Below, piece after piece: positions 22,317 through 34,524 of a stretch of 64,000 bases of DNA. Each line of letters opens with the position of its first letter. Positions within the stretch are counted from its first letter, which is position 1. The DNA comes from Sordaria brevicollis. Its lineage: Eukaryota > Ascomycota > Sordariomycetes > Sordariales > Sordariaceae. The position numbers were made by a program, and so were the translations under genes. The notes under the pieces are model-generated. The model was not told the origin of the DNA. It saw only the letters and a list, made by a program, of their open reading frames with translations, and searched no databases. The stretch covers positions 992,001-1,056,000 of the forward strand of contig JAUTDP010000014.1 in assembly GCA_033439795.1 (NCBI GenBank). Direction: 5' to 3'.

Positions 22317-22370
22317 TAAAGGGGGGTGCCCGTGCAAAGTGGGGACTGATACCTCGTTTTCAACACACAG
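22317..22370 (-). repeat. Right terminal inverted repeat of transposon
   Basis: This is the reverse complement of 17,940-17,993 with one mismatch. It ends GTTTTCAACACACAG at 22,370, after which sequence returns to normal base composition. Confidence 0.9.
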
Positions 22371-23527
22371 CGGTCCGCCCACTGTTTTAGAGCCCGGTCC
22401 CCCATGCGCTCTGGCCCATGCTCCCATCTACCCCCGTTGTCACAGCGTTTCCCTCCGGGCAGATCCAAGCGGGTGTAATGCCCAAACAGCTTGCATGTCG
22501 AAATCAATGAGAAGCAATTTCATATGAAGACGGGAAAGGTTTACCTGTACCACGGTGATTTCCATCCAAGTCTGAAAATCAAGATTACAGGCTGCGAACC
22601 CCATGGATTCGAAACAAGCCAGTCGGGCACATCCCTATGGCTTTTGGCCTCTGACTGGCTGTGCTGGGCAGGAGGACAGGTAAGAGGTTGACGACGGGTT
22701 TGGCTGGCGCAGCGTTTCTCTCCGGCTCTGGTAATGTCTGGTCCAAAAGTTTAGAGAGACTTCCAGGGTGGTTAAGGTTTGGCTTGTGGCAGCTTCTACT
22801 TGATCATGGCCAGTCCTTGTTGTGTTGTTCACGATGGAAATAGCAGTGCCTGTCATTTCTCCTTTATCATTGGCAGTCAGTCCCCTTATTATCCATCCAT
22901 CCCTTCCACCATCCCAGAATTAGAAGAAAAGGTCTGACGGGTAACCGGGAAACGCTGAGATGACTACCGGCGGTGATGGATATAACGGACGTACCTTGGA
23001 TACCCATCCTGAGACAACCATGAAGCCTGTGCCGGAGTTTATGTGTCTTCAGTTGCTCCTGTTCAAGCCGCGGTCCTCACAATATTAGTCCGTTCGACCA
23101 ACTCACTAGGACCAACGGATCATCAACGGCCTAGTCCATCTTTTACCCTTTTCTTTACCACTTAAGGTCCCATTGCAGCCCTTTCACTCTTGTGCTGTCT
23201 CTCTGCATATTCCTCACTGATCAGCAAAACCCACCATAGCGATTCGAGCGAATAGTGTTGAGGTTCTCAGACCAAAAGATTCTGAAAGCCAACGTTGAAG
23301 GGTGCTTGGCTCCGCCGCGGAGCTTCACACAGCAAACCCGGCCCCGGCAAGTTCAGGTTTATCGCCGTATCGTTCTCAGTCTCGGTGGACACCACTATAA
23401 ACCCGCTGGAGCACATCAACACGCATTTCTCCCCAGTCCGAACGGCTCGCTTTTTTTCCTCGTTCAATGAGGCGGCGCATATCATTCCGCCAGCGCGTTG
23501 ACTGACGCTCCGAGTGCCGCCGCAAAG
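22371..23527. other. Intergenic region upstream of large unknown gene
   Basis: No gene is recognised. It should include the promoter and 5' UTR of the gene starting at 23,528. Base composition is normal right up to the transposon repeat. Confidence 0.5.
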
Positions 23528-26500
23528 ATGCCGTCTTTTTCAATGTTGAGGAGGACGCCCCGGAGACGGAACTCGGAATTCGCCAAGCCGGCAGACGCCA
23601 CTGTTGTCACCGTTACCGAAGATGTCTTGAGGGGAACAGGGGATGCTGAAGGATTGGGATTGGGGGAGAGAAGGGGTCGATTTGGGGGGCTTGGCCTGGG
23701 GTTGACATTCAACACAACAAGCGACAAGACAAACACCAACACCAACAACACTACCACGGCTGTCAACAGCAACGATAGTTCACGGCGAAATTCAATTGAG
23801 GGAAATGACACTGGACGGGACATCCAGACAACCAACGAGAAGAAGAAGGAACGGCGCGGGTCGAGACGAGACCTCTTTCTGCAAGACATCCGCAACCGAT
23901 TAACCGGGAAGCTGCCACCCTCACACTCACACAGCAGTCACGGTACCTCTAACAATAACTCGTCATCTCCTTCCTCGGGCACATCGACCCCTCACCAAGC
24001 CCCAAGCCCCAAAGCGAATAGCAGCCGGCCGCGGGGAAGAGCTGCATCGCAACCTCCAATCCCAATCTCTCAGAGGAGGCGGGAGTATATGAGCTACATG
24101 AGCGACCGGGACCGGGAAGGAGGGGATCAGATCGGGACGAGAGGGGAAAGACAGGGCATGGGAACCATTCGAGAAGCTGTAAGTAGAAAGAACATCCCCT
24201 CAATTTTATTCATCTTCTTTTCCTTCATTCAAGCTCGGATTCTTACCTATTCATCTCTCTTCTCTTTTTCTTTAGTTGTGCTGCATCCAAGTAGGTCACT
24301 TTTATCATATTCTCTTATCGTCAATTTTTCTCTTGGCGTCTGCTTCAGACATGTCAATGATACAGTTTTCATCCCTGGAGCTCCAGACTGTTCACTGGAC
24401 ATGACGGCCTCAACTGAGTATCTCGAGTTGCGATTTCTCTTGATATTTCGTCAATTCGGAGAATCGGAAGAATGGATGAAAAACAAATAGCATTGACCGA
24501 GGTGCTCTGTCTGTTCTTGCAGTGGTGAAGACGGGCAAGTGTCGTCATTGCCCCTTCCCCTCCCCAGGTTTCCCCAGCTTTTACTCCAAAAAGAGGCCCT
24601 TGCAGAGACGGACTTACAGCACGCAAGTCGCACCTCACTGCACCTTTCAACTCCAAGAGGGGAAACACTGCAAATCCCCGTCGTCTGGGGAACATGAGCG
24701 GACGCCGTTGAGTGGTCCGGGTTCGGTCGAGATTGCCCGCGTGATGTCTCTGTAACGTCCCTCTGCACCACTCTCATTGCGCTCTCATTGTGGCACTATA
24801 CGTCTGCATTTGCAGGGGGCCAATCGTACGACAGGAGCACTTACACACACGATGCATACAACACGCGGAGACGTCTCTTGTGTTGTTCCTCCTTTCCCGT
24901 TTCATGCCCAACCTCCTTCCTGTCTTGCTTTCTCGTTGAAAGACGCCTGTGATGCTTCAAGAGACCTTCGTACATATATGCAAACAACAACGTGGCTAAC
25001 AATTTCTGTGCTATCAACATAGACCCCTCCTCCACAAACAGTCCGATCACCACCCACAACGACTTCAACAGCTGTTCGATCACCAGTTTCAGAGATCTAT
25101 ACGACGCCCAAGTCACCATCGGCACACACGCCGTTATCACCACGCTCGCCCATAAATGCTAACAAACCGCTCCCATCGCCGCCTCCACCTGGCAGTGAAT
25201 TGAGGCGGGACCGTCCAACAAGACCGGTATTAAGACTTGCCCGCATCATGGCTACCCTGTCCGACTCCGAGATAGAGAAGCTCTTCTCGGGAGCTCCTCA
25301 GTACTTCGACCGATCCGAAGGCCACTATACTGGCGCTCCGCATCCGTCAGTCGCCTTCCCCTGGGACGAGGAGCTCGAAATCCGGGACTTGACCGACCAC
25401 ACCCAGATCGAGGACCGTGCTTGGACCTGTGTCTCAGCATGGCCGCATATCACTCGCGATATCCAGCCGGATAGATCCAGGGCCCAACGGTGCTCGGAGA
25501 AAAAGCGCCGTGCGCACTTCTACCCTCGTTGTCGCGAGCGGCCCAGCATGCTGAGCATGGGCGGGCTTGAGAAGGGCAGCATGGGCTTTCAAGCTGCTTT
25601 GGAACTCAATGTTGCCGATGCGTTGAAAGAGGATCAATGGGGTTTCGAAAGTCTCGCCTCCAGACCCCGCGCCATCGTTGAGGCACGGCAAAGGATGCTG
25701 ACTTCCAAGGATGGCCTGCGTCATATGGACGAAACCTTGATCTTCGAACAGCTGATCAAGAACGGTAAGCGCTACAGTGAACAGCACCCGCGCGAGCGTC
25801 GGCTCTCGAGCGAACTGTACAATGAGTTGTTCCTCCAGATCCTTCACCCTCCCACCAAGGTGCTCGATCATAGAGATCCTTACAGTTTGTCGGTTCAAAT
25901 TGCTGCTTTGGTCAAGGTTCTCGCTGCTCCCAACGTCTGGATCGACTTCTCACTCGTCGAATGGAGAATTCGACTTGGACAGTTGCTCTGGGGCACCCCT
26001 GATGAGGACCAGGTTGACGACGGCGCATCCTTCAAGACCAGCGACCCGGTGAGCGACGTGACCGAGGAGCGATACTGGCTTCTTCTCCAGATTCTACTCG
26101 CCTGCGAGCTTCTCGTACGGCTCGATGCCATTACGGAAGGCGACGAACTTGGCATCGAAAGCATTAATCCTGCCGAGATTCACAAGTTCGAGAAAGACGC
26201 CAACACAACCGTCAAGTGGTCTTTACACCTGGCCCGCGCCTGGCTTGAAAACATCGAGATAGTCAAGACAGATCCGCCGAGTCCAGAGCAGGAAAAACCA
26301 GTGGGCTGGTTGGCAACTCTGACGAAGCGCATGTCCATCGCTCGCGACACCGGAAGTCATCACCACAAAGACCACCATGGCCCCGTATATGCCATCAGAG
26401 GACGCCATGTCGAGCGTCAGGTCTACGGTCTGAAGCATTTTGCGACCAGGTTACGCTGGCCCGACATCGATATCTACGCTTCCAAGATTTCCGAGAACTG

Positions 26501-28185
26501 CCGGGCAGTCACTGAAGGAACTCAGCTCAACACGCCGCTTGCCAGCCCATTGAGCAGAGCAGACAGCCATCGCTCCTCCTATTTCACTTCACATGATTTG
26601 CATAGGCCAGCAGCCCCGAAGCGAGAGCCTTCGAGACGTAGGACGATCTCCGCAGCCTTGCACTCGGCAGGCTGGCTCTCCAAGAGCTATGTGTCTGGCC
26701 TCATGCTACCTGGTGATGGCATCTGCCACTTTTTGATGGCCACGCTGTTGGAAAATGACCCGGAGGCTATGGCAAGGCTTGGAACCATGGCCAACCTCTG
26801 CGGGGGTTTTGTATACTCGGGCAGGAGTTTCTGGAGCACCTCGTGTATTGTCGGTCGTGTCCTTGCGGCGGGTAAGGGCTCTGCTGAGTGCATGGGTTGG
26901 ATCTCCAGTGAAATCACTCCTCGGGGACTTGAAGAAGGGTGGGTTAATATCGACGTCGAGGAACCTGAAGGTGAGTGATGTTTTCCTGACCATTTACTGA
27001 TCGCAAACTGACAAACGAGCGCAGAGGATGTACTTGGGATCAATAAGAAGGCTCGCATTTGGGCCAAGCTAGCAGTCGAGAGCGACTCGAACGTTTTGGG
27101 TGACGCAGACCCCTCGTCAGTTCTTCCTGCCGACTTCATCATCCCGTTCGAGAACGTATATAAAGGCAAGACACCACCCACCCTCCTGATCGAACTGGAT
27201 GCCCTGAAATTAGGGGCATCGATCGATTCGGCCCATAGCACCCCAGCCGACGACAGCGCAGCTACCCCCTTCTCAGAGCTCAGTCGCCCGGCACAGATTC
27301 GAACATATCCTGCCGAGATCTCTTTTGCGGTAACGGACCTTGACACCTATCAGACCAAACAACATACCTTTTCGCTGGCCAAAGATGTCAACTTTGTCAC
27401 TGCCCACCCATGCGTCCCTTCTTCGCATGTCAAGATTCTGAGATCACCATCCAGTCCTACAATTCAGCAGGTAGACTTATCTGGGCGCGGCGCCGCTGGT
27501 AAGGCCGTAAGCGTCGTCGGTATGTGTCTCCGTTCCCTACTACGTGATCTCTGCGTCGTCACTAACACAAATTACAGGACATCCCCTACACAAATCGTAT
27601 ACATATACCGCTCTACACCTCTCCGAGTTGATGGCGAAGCAAGACTTCTCCCTCGAGGCGTTACTGGACGACTATTCAAACGCCGCCCATCGACCCAGTC
27701 TCACGCCCACATCCGCCAAGAGCGCGGCCAAGTTTCTGGTGATCGATTGCATTACCGGCTTCCAGTCACTGCCCCAGGAACACGAAATACCCCTTTCACC
27801 GGTTGTCAGCAGACACGGGAGCTATTCCTTCCCCACGCATAGAAGAAGCAGCACCATTAGTAGTAATGATTTGAATGGTAATAACTCTCAACACTCCCCC
27901 GTCAGCCCCATCACCGCGTCAGGCGAGTGCTCTAGTCCGACGACACTCGAGGGAGTCAAGGAGGGGGGAATGCCGGCAGGTGGAAATATGGAGAGTGCCT
28001 CAAAGAAGATGCACTCGGAGACACGGAGACGCCAATTCGGCTCCGATATGGAGATTCTGGTCAGAGCCTTCTGCGCGGAGAAGGGCTGGAATGCCCTAAT
28101 TAGTCGCAGACGGAGAGGATGTTTGGCTTGTGCGATCCGCGAGGCAGGGGCGTTGGGGTGGAAGGTCATCATTAGGGTGGACTAA
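23528..28185 (+). CDS. Large fungal protein of unknown function (DUF8004-like), four exons
   Basis: Exons are 23528-24178, 25023-26970, 27025-27519 and 27578-28185; together they give 1,233 aa with all phases matching. Exon 1 encodes a disordered Ser/Arg/Asn-rich region starting MPSFSMLRRTPRRRNSEF. Exon 2 begins TPPPQTVRSPPTTTS and then enters a folded, mostly helical domain from about residue 290 (MATLSDSEIEKLFSGAPQYF, then SVQIAALVKVLAAPNVWID and FSLVEWRIRLGQLLWG). I recall this domain as the fungal DUF8004 family but cannot verify the name. The C-terminus has further Ser-rich and conserved segments ending ACAIREAGALGWKVIIRVD. Intron 1 is unusually long (844 bp) but has donor GTAAGT, a GGCTAAC branch and acceptor ATAG, and keeps frame. 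A missed exon inside it, or two separate genes, are alternatives. Confidence 0.8.
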
Positions 28186-31100
28186 ATCTTGGTGTGTGTG
28201 TTCACCATGTCGAAAGAAGCATGGAGACATGGTCCTTTCAAGGACAACGAGGGGTTGCGGTTCACGATAAGGAAAGGAGTTACGATATCATTCAAGAGGA
28301 AAACAAACACCCCCATCACATCGAAGGAGGAAGGAAATCATCAGTCCACACGCCATAGTAGGCACAGTTACTATTAGGGCTTGAAGCTCGAAACGAGATA
28401 TAGGCAAGCATGCCTCCAGTTATAGTATAACATATCATGGACAAATTAACATAAGTAGTATAATGGAAAACCAAACATATCTTGATTCGACCGTTCCATT
28501 TGTTGCTGTCAACTTTGAGTTGTCTCTGCTTGCATCATCAACTTCCAGTATCAGCACCCGACCCGGTGGTCATCAGCTCGACAAGAGGTCTTGCTTGCAT
28601 CAACGGATGCCTTGTGGTTCCTCACCACTCGACGCTATCCTACACTAGGAGTGGTACATAATCCGACAGCGGGATACACGGTGAATGTTCGTCCTCTACA
28701 TGTTCGACCCAATCGGTTATTCAGAGTATCCTGTAGCGTTTCCCAGGTCATTCGCTTTGCGTTTTGCGTTTACTTTCCTTCCATTCTTTTTAGTATTCCA
28801 TTCTCAGACCTGTAGTATAACTTGAGTCTCTGAAGGCGTTTTATAGAGTAGGAGCGGCCTTCCAATGTTCCCAAAACACTTATACACCAAAAATAATGAT
28901 TTTTGCTATCGGGGTCTTTGATAACTCTATAAGAGGAGCGTATATTCACGTTTGTTGAATTTAATGTGCTTGTCATGTGGGTATACTTGATTGTTCGGTC
29001 TGTCGGTCGCTCGGTCGCTCGCTGGCTTGTTCGGTCGTGCTATTCTACTTCGCTCTGTCTGCTATAGTAGTCGTTCGTCCTCGTGATCGCTTTATGGGTA
29101 GTCGGAAGTTATGTCGAGGCTGGTTTCTTTCGATGTCCTGTCCTGTGTATTGAACAAGTTGTCAGCTGAATCGGATGGCTTGACAGCGCGCTTGATGGAT
29201 TTCTTACTTACTTCGCGATATTTTATTTACGTGGGATCAAGTCCCTAATCCTAGGTCGTTCGAGTTTACAAAATCGCGGTCGTGCTTCAGGATAGTTTGT
29301 GGCGATGAGCCTCGCTGCTGTCCTTCAGGCACTCATCTATGTTCTATGTCCGGACTTGTGCGTGATCGTTTGTGGTTCTCTGTCGCCGCGTTCACTTGTG
29401 TTTGTCGCCAAGAATTGGGTTCTTTGGCTCGCTGTTCATTGATGGAGGAGTGTCGCGAGTGGGCACTGATTGCTGTTCGTACGAAGCGGGGCGCATTCTC
29501 GTTGGGGATACTCCGGTGGTATGTATCGCGTCACCTTCATCTGCTTCAAAACCTTTATTCCTTTGCTCCCCTGTATCCATGAAGGCCTCGCGTGTCTTCG
29601 TTTCTCGTTGTTTCGTGCAACGGTAGGTCGCGCGTGTTCGCTGACAGCCAGAGTGGCGTGGCGAGGCTTCCAGTCATGGCGGGGAGGACAGGTCGTGGTA
29701 GGACACTCCGCCAATTTGAAAAGGGTACGTGACGGACATGGTAAATCTCGTTAACCGCGTTATCTCTGACTTGCTGCAAGTCCTGTGGTTGTTGGCGGGT
29801 GCTCGTATGGCGCGCGGTCGTGGTTTTCGGGGGTAGTGAACGCGAAGATGGTGTCCATCTAGGCATGACGAGGAGGACAGGATGGGTTGGACACTCCGGT
29901 TTTATGTGATAACGAGTATGGTAATCTCTTCTAATGCATCCTTTACTATCTGCCGTACAGCTTTGTCGTGGTTCTTCTGCTTCATTGCCCATGAGAGCGA
30001 AGGTGTGCTGTGGTTGTCGGTCGCTGCAGTGCTCGTACTAAACCCCACTTGGGGGCCATGTTCTCGTACCTTTAGGCAGAACACCAAAAGCTAGGTACAG
30101 AGGCATCCCGTCTATTCGGGCATACGTTAGTGAGGAGAAGAAGAACGGGTAGGACACTCAAACACCACATAGCAACGCACGCAATAATCATGAAAGAAAC
30201 TCAACATGGTAAATAATCAGTACTTCATTGCTAAATATCTCAATAATTCACATGCCTGCCTGCTTCCGTTGGCATGATATCAAAGAGTGTTTGACCACCT
30301 CATCAGTCTACATTCTATGCCTCTATCCAGACCAGTCTCCCAACAATGACCGCAGCCACCACGGCCACCAAGGGAACCAAGGCAACCAAAGCAACGTGAA
30401 TGGATATCCTGCTATCCAGCGTTCGGCAAATCAAACAGTGGTCCATTCAAACTTTGACACCGCCTTTGTTCCGGTTTCCTGGTAAAGGTGGGCCCGGCTA
30501 GCAGCTGCTGAAAGATGGAGCGGTAGGTGAAGCGAACGAGTGTGCCGCGCCACGGCGAGTAAGTTTTCACATCAACTAGTTGGGCTGTGTGGCTGATGAT
30601 ACCAGTCTGGTGTTTCGAGGGCACAGTTTGATACGCGTAAGGGCTCGGTTTCGCTGATGGTGACAGACAACCTGGAGATTCGACAGTGACATAGAGAAAA
30701 GAACGAAGGGGGCTTCAGGAAGCGTCTAGCTCAGTTGGATAATCGCTCCCAAGATGCTCCAGGGAGATAATGCATGAACCATGATCGTGATTCCTGATAA
30801 GTAGACGCCAACACCGCAAAGAGCCCTCATTGTCACCACCCCCGGGCTGGTACAACCTTTGTTTTTCTTTCCATAGCGGCGAGCCCGGGCCAGCACATCA
30901 ATACTCCCAACCCAACACTCTGGGCTGGCCACGCCACGCACCAGCCTCATCGTGGACCCTCATTCAGAAGAAAAGAATCCTTCACCTCGTCTCATTTGTC
31001 CCGTTGCGGGAAGCCGCTGCCGTTATCTTTCTGCCGGTCCCGCTTTGTGTCGTCACAGATTGCTTCCCAACATAGTCGGTACACACCGCCTGCCTACAAG

Positions 31101-31666
31101 GGCAAGAAGCTCACCCAGTCGTGCCTGCCTCACTGTTTTCCTCCTTCTCGAAGCTGCCTGTCGCTTCCCTCCCTCATCCGGCGGTCGCTCTTTCCTTCCT
31201 TTGGAGTCAGAGGTCGCTCATTCAAACAAGAGGTACCCTCCTTCCGCGGACAGAGTTGGGGTGGCTTGTGCTTTCTCTGACAGATATTTAAACCACCCAT
31301 CCAGCCCTTCCCTTCTCTTAATTTTTTTCCTTTCTCACCCCACCCACAACATCCATCCGCAGGATTGCTCGTCAACACCCGACGTCGACGTGCTGCGCTT
31401 CGTAGGATCAAGATCTCGCTGCGAATAGCTTCCGTCACCTCGCAACAAGTAAGTCCTTCTTCCTTTGTTGTCTCCATCTCATCATCTTTCCCCTGATTGT
31501 CCATATCATCATCGTGGACGCGCCTTACCTCCATCCTCACATTACCCCGCCATCGCTCACCTCCTCCTGAGCGCGCGGATTCCATCCGAGACACCATCTC
31601 ACTATCGCTCAGCGTTCAGTTGGTCATCAAGCTAACCCATACATCACTCACAGCCACTCCTGCATC
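28186..31666. other. Long intergenic region (3.5 kb) with degenerate tandem units and a UTR intron
   Basis: No protein gene is supported. It holds degenerate tandem units at about 29,500-30,215 and a tRNA-like A-box at 30,722-30,746 without a T arm. At its right end lie the promoter and 5' UTR of the DEAD-box gene. A likely 5' UTR intron spans 31,449-31,653 (donor GTAAGT, branch GCTAAC, acceptor CAG), 13 bases before the ATG. Confidence 0.5.
29500..30215. repeat. Degenerate tandem units (spacing about 190-260 bp) of non-coding DNA
   Basis: The core GGACACTC(CG) recurs at 29701, 29889 and 30152, with a diverged copy GATACTCCGG near 29,506. Each of the three clear copies is preceded by a GAGGA-rich stretch and followed by ATGGTAA. 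A second shared block, GTGGTTGT followed within 15-20 bases by GTGCTCGTA, lies between the first and second cores (near 29,784) and again after the second (near 30,011). Spacings are about 195, 188 and 263 bp. The units are diverged and do not form a sustained reading frame, so I call a decayed tandem duplication rather than a gene. Confidence 0.5.
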
Positions 31667-33678
31667 ATGGCTGACAACGGCTGGGGTGTTACCCCCGCTG
31701 CCACCGAGGCCGAGCCCGGTGCCTGGGGCACTACCGACCTTCAGGCGGCTCTTCCTGAGGAGAACGGTCACACTGAGCATCACACCAATGGTGCTGAGAA
31801 CGGCGCCGCTCCCGCTCCCGTCGAGCAGGTCGTTCCCCCCAAGCTTGAGGGTTGGGTCGAGGCGACTCCTTACCAGTACGAGGAGTTTGCAAACCGCGAC
31901 ACCGAGTGGGATGGTCAGGCTCGTATTTACGAGTGGGACGGTGAGGAGGGCGATATTGGCCCTGAGTTCCCTGAGTTGGAGGTTCAGCTCTTTGGTCCCG
32001 TCGAGGAGCGCGGCCGCAGGGGCATCGATTTCTCGGCCATCGCCGAGCTTGAGCTGGTCCAGGAGGGCCCCACCCGCGTCGAACCCATCGACGCCTTCAA
32101 GAATGCCGGCCTCCATCCCGCCATGCTCCGCAATGTTGAGCTGGCTGGTTACGATGTGCCTACACCCATTCAGCGCTATTGTGTCCCTGCGATCGGTCAG
32201 GGTCACGATGTCATCGCCATCGCCCAGACTGGTAAGTTGATTATCGGTTGCTTCTCATGATTTCCATCTTTGATACTGACATATATCAAGGCTCCGGCAA
32301 AACGGCTGCCTATCTGATCCCGATCATAAACAAGCTGATGGGCAAGGCTAAGAAGTTGGCGGCTCCGCGCCCCAACCCGGTTACTTACCAGCCCGGCATT
32401 GACCCGCCCTGCAGAGCTGAGCCTCTCGTCGTCATTGTTTGTCCTAGCCGCGAGTTGGCCGTTCAGATCTTCAATGAAGCCCGGAAGTTCTGCTATCGCT
32501 CTATGCTTCGCCCTTGCGTCATCTATGGCGGCGGCCCGATGAGGGAGCAGATGGAGCAAATTGCGAAGGGATGTGACATCCTCGTTGCCTCCCCCGGCCG
32601 CCTCATCGATTTCATGGATCGCCCGGATATCCTTTCTTTGCGCCGTGTTCGCTACATGGTCATCGATGAGGCTGATGAAATGCTTCATGACGATTGGAAG
32701 GATGAGCTCGACCAAATCCTCTCTGGTGGTGGTAAGTGTAACCTCTTCCTTAACAAATGATGAGCTCAGACTAACACTTTCTCCTTCACAGACCAAGAGG
32801 AAGGCAACATTAAATACATGTTGTTTTCGGCCACTTTTCCCAAGGCTGCCCGCGATCTCGCTAAGACTCATCTGGCGGACAACCATGTTCGCCTCCGCGT
32901 CGGACGTGCTGGAAGTACTCACGGCAACATCAAGCAGGACATCGTCTGGGTCGAGCCCCACCTGAAGAAGACGGCCTGCCTGGACCTTCTCAACTCGGTG
33001 CCCCCTGGTCGCACCATCATTTTTGTGAACAGCAAGCGGGCTGCTGACGAGCTTGATGACTTCCTTTTCAACAAGGGAGTTCCGTGTGTCAGCATGCACG
33101 GTGACCGCACCCAGAGGGAGCGTGAGGCTGCCATGCGCGCCTTCCGTGCCGGTAGATCTCCGGTCTTGATCACCACCGCTGTCACTGCTCGCGGCATCGA
33201 TGTGCGCAACGTCTTGCACGTCATCAACTACGACCTCCCCTCTGCCATGTATGGCGGCATCGAGGAGTACACCCATCGCATCGGTCGCACTGGTCGTATC
33301 GGTCACAGGGGTCTTGCCACCTCCTTCTACACTGAGCGCGATGAGGACCTCGCTTCTGTCCTTACCCGCACTCTTCTCGAGACCGGCCAGGAGGTTCCGG
33401 ACTTTTTGCAGCAGTACATCCCCGAGGACAAGGAGAACCTCAAGTTCGAGGCCGATTCGGATTTCGAGGAGGATGCTGGCGGCGGTGATGACGCTGGTGG
33501 CGGCTGGGGCGCTGGCGGCGACGGCGGCGACGGCTGGGGTGCGGGTGCCAACACCCAAGACGCTTCCGGCGACGCTTCCGGCTGGGGCGGCGGCGATGAC
33601 GCCCAGGCTTCCGGCGGTGGTGGCTGGGGTGCTAATGATGACACTCAAGTTACCACCGGTAATGGTTGGGGTGCCTAA
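31667..33678 (+). CDS. DEAD-box ATP-dependent RNA helicase, Ded1/Vasa type, with W-G motifs
   Basis: DEAD-box proteins unwind short RNA duplexes using ATP; the Ded1/Vasa branch acts in translation initiation and RNP granules. Exons are 31667-32231, 32291-32731 and 32792-33678, giving 630 aa. Motifs in order are: Q motif region GYDVPTPIQRYCVPAI, Walker A AQTGSGKT (186-193), PSREL (240-244), ASPGR (288-292), DEAD (314-317), SAT (348-350), ARGID and HRIGRTGRIG. All catalytic residues are intact. Unlike classical Ded1, which has RGG repeats, the tails carry Gly-Trp motifs: W6 and W20 near the start and five more in the last 70 residues (GGGWGAGG, GDGWGAGA, SGWGGG, GGGWGAND, GNGWGA). An acidic DFEEDAGGGDD stretch precedes them. 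Confidence 0.93.
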
Positions 33679-34524
33679 TTACAGGTAACGCCGGCAATAC
33701 CTCTGTGCATGCTACCAATGAGTGGTGATAGCAGCGCAGGACACAGCTCGATTTGACGGAGGCAGTTTGTTTCCGGATTGGGCTACCACAAGTTCCAGGT
33801 GATCATGTGGATTGTCAGGTATTTCTCCGACCAGCAACAGGTTGACGGGTCTTTTGAAATGGCATCTAGGTTGTAAATGGAGGCTGTATTGAGAAGGGAC
33901 CGTTGGACCTTATTGATAACGTGCAAGGTCATGGGATATGAGGACGAGGGATTGGATCTCCATTGGTATCTTGATGCTAGGAGTTCTGGGAATTAGTCCG
34001 TGGTAGTTGAAAATGAAGACCTTGAACGATTTATCTTTTCGTGCCGTGAGCTGATCGTGATGACAGTGATGCCCTGAAGTGTGTTAGGATAATTCGTACT
34101 GCCCAGACAGGTTGATCGTAATGTTGTAGATTGTCGACATGAGACATCGTCTTGACTAGTTGCGCGACGGCATCGAGTATGGTAAGGTAAAATCTGAGCT
34201 TGAGGCTCAGGTGTGAACCAAAAAGCAGTGGGTGGAAGGTTAATATCAAGCTGCCTAGCTCTGTCTGTTCATGAGCAATGCCAACAGGCAGTGGAAGTAA
34301 ACAGTAAAGAATACCTACCGACGTCCAAATATTGCTCTCCATGACAAGAGGTAGCTAAACCTCGCCATCATCTCGTTCCGTTTTCCTTCAGTAACTCACT
34401 TCCTCCGACCGTTCTTCTTCAGCATCCTATCTTACTCACACATATCATCATCAGCTCTCCTATACTCTTTTGTGTTTCCCATACCTCACCCCTTATGCAA
34501 TAACTCTTTCATTCATTCCCTATC
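33679..34524. other. Intergenic region, convergent gene ends
   Basis: The 3' UTRs of the helicase (+) and the F-box-like gene (-) are expected here. No other feature is recognised. Confidence 0.5.

Larger units (their letters stand above)
17940..22370. mobile_element. 4.4-kb RIP-mutated DNA transposon, Tc1/mariner-like, with two fossil ORFs
   Basis: The element is bounded by 54-bp inverted repeats and spans 4,431 bp. Its interior is extremely AT-rich, almost lacks CA and TG dinucleotides on either strand, and contains no long open frame. This is what RIP leaves behind. Two broken convergent frames are readable if TAA/TAG are taken as former CAA/CAG and ATA as former ATG: an unidentified frame on plus (18,208 to about 20,873) and a Tc1/mariner-type transposase on minus (about 22,195 to 21,150). 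A related but truncated element starts at 58,264. No target-site duplication is certain. Confidence 0.85.

Noticed and set aside
29555..29992. 145-codon minus-strand frame in the tandem-unit region
   Set aside because: Its internal similarity (CPTHPVLLVMP / VLPRPVLPAMT) follows from the DNA repeat; the frame is not kept in the neighbouring units.
32203..33648. 481-codon open frame on the minus strand
   Set aside because: It lies exactly antisense to the DEAD-box helicase exons, whose domain motifs are unmistakable; its Val/Ala/Ser-rich product is a shadow of biased codon use.
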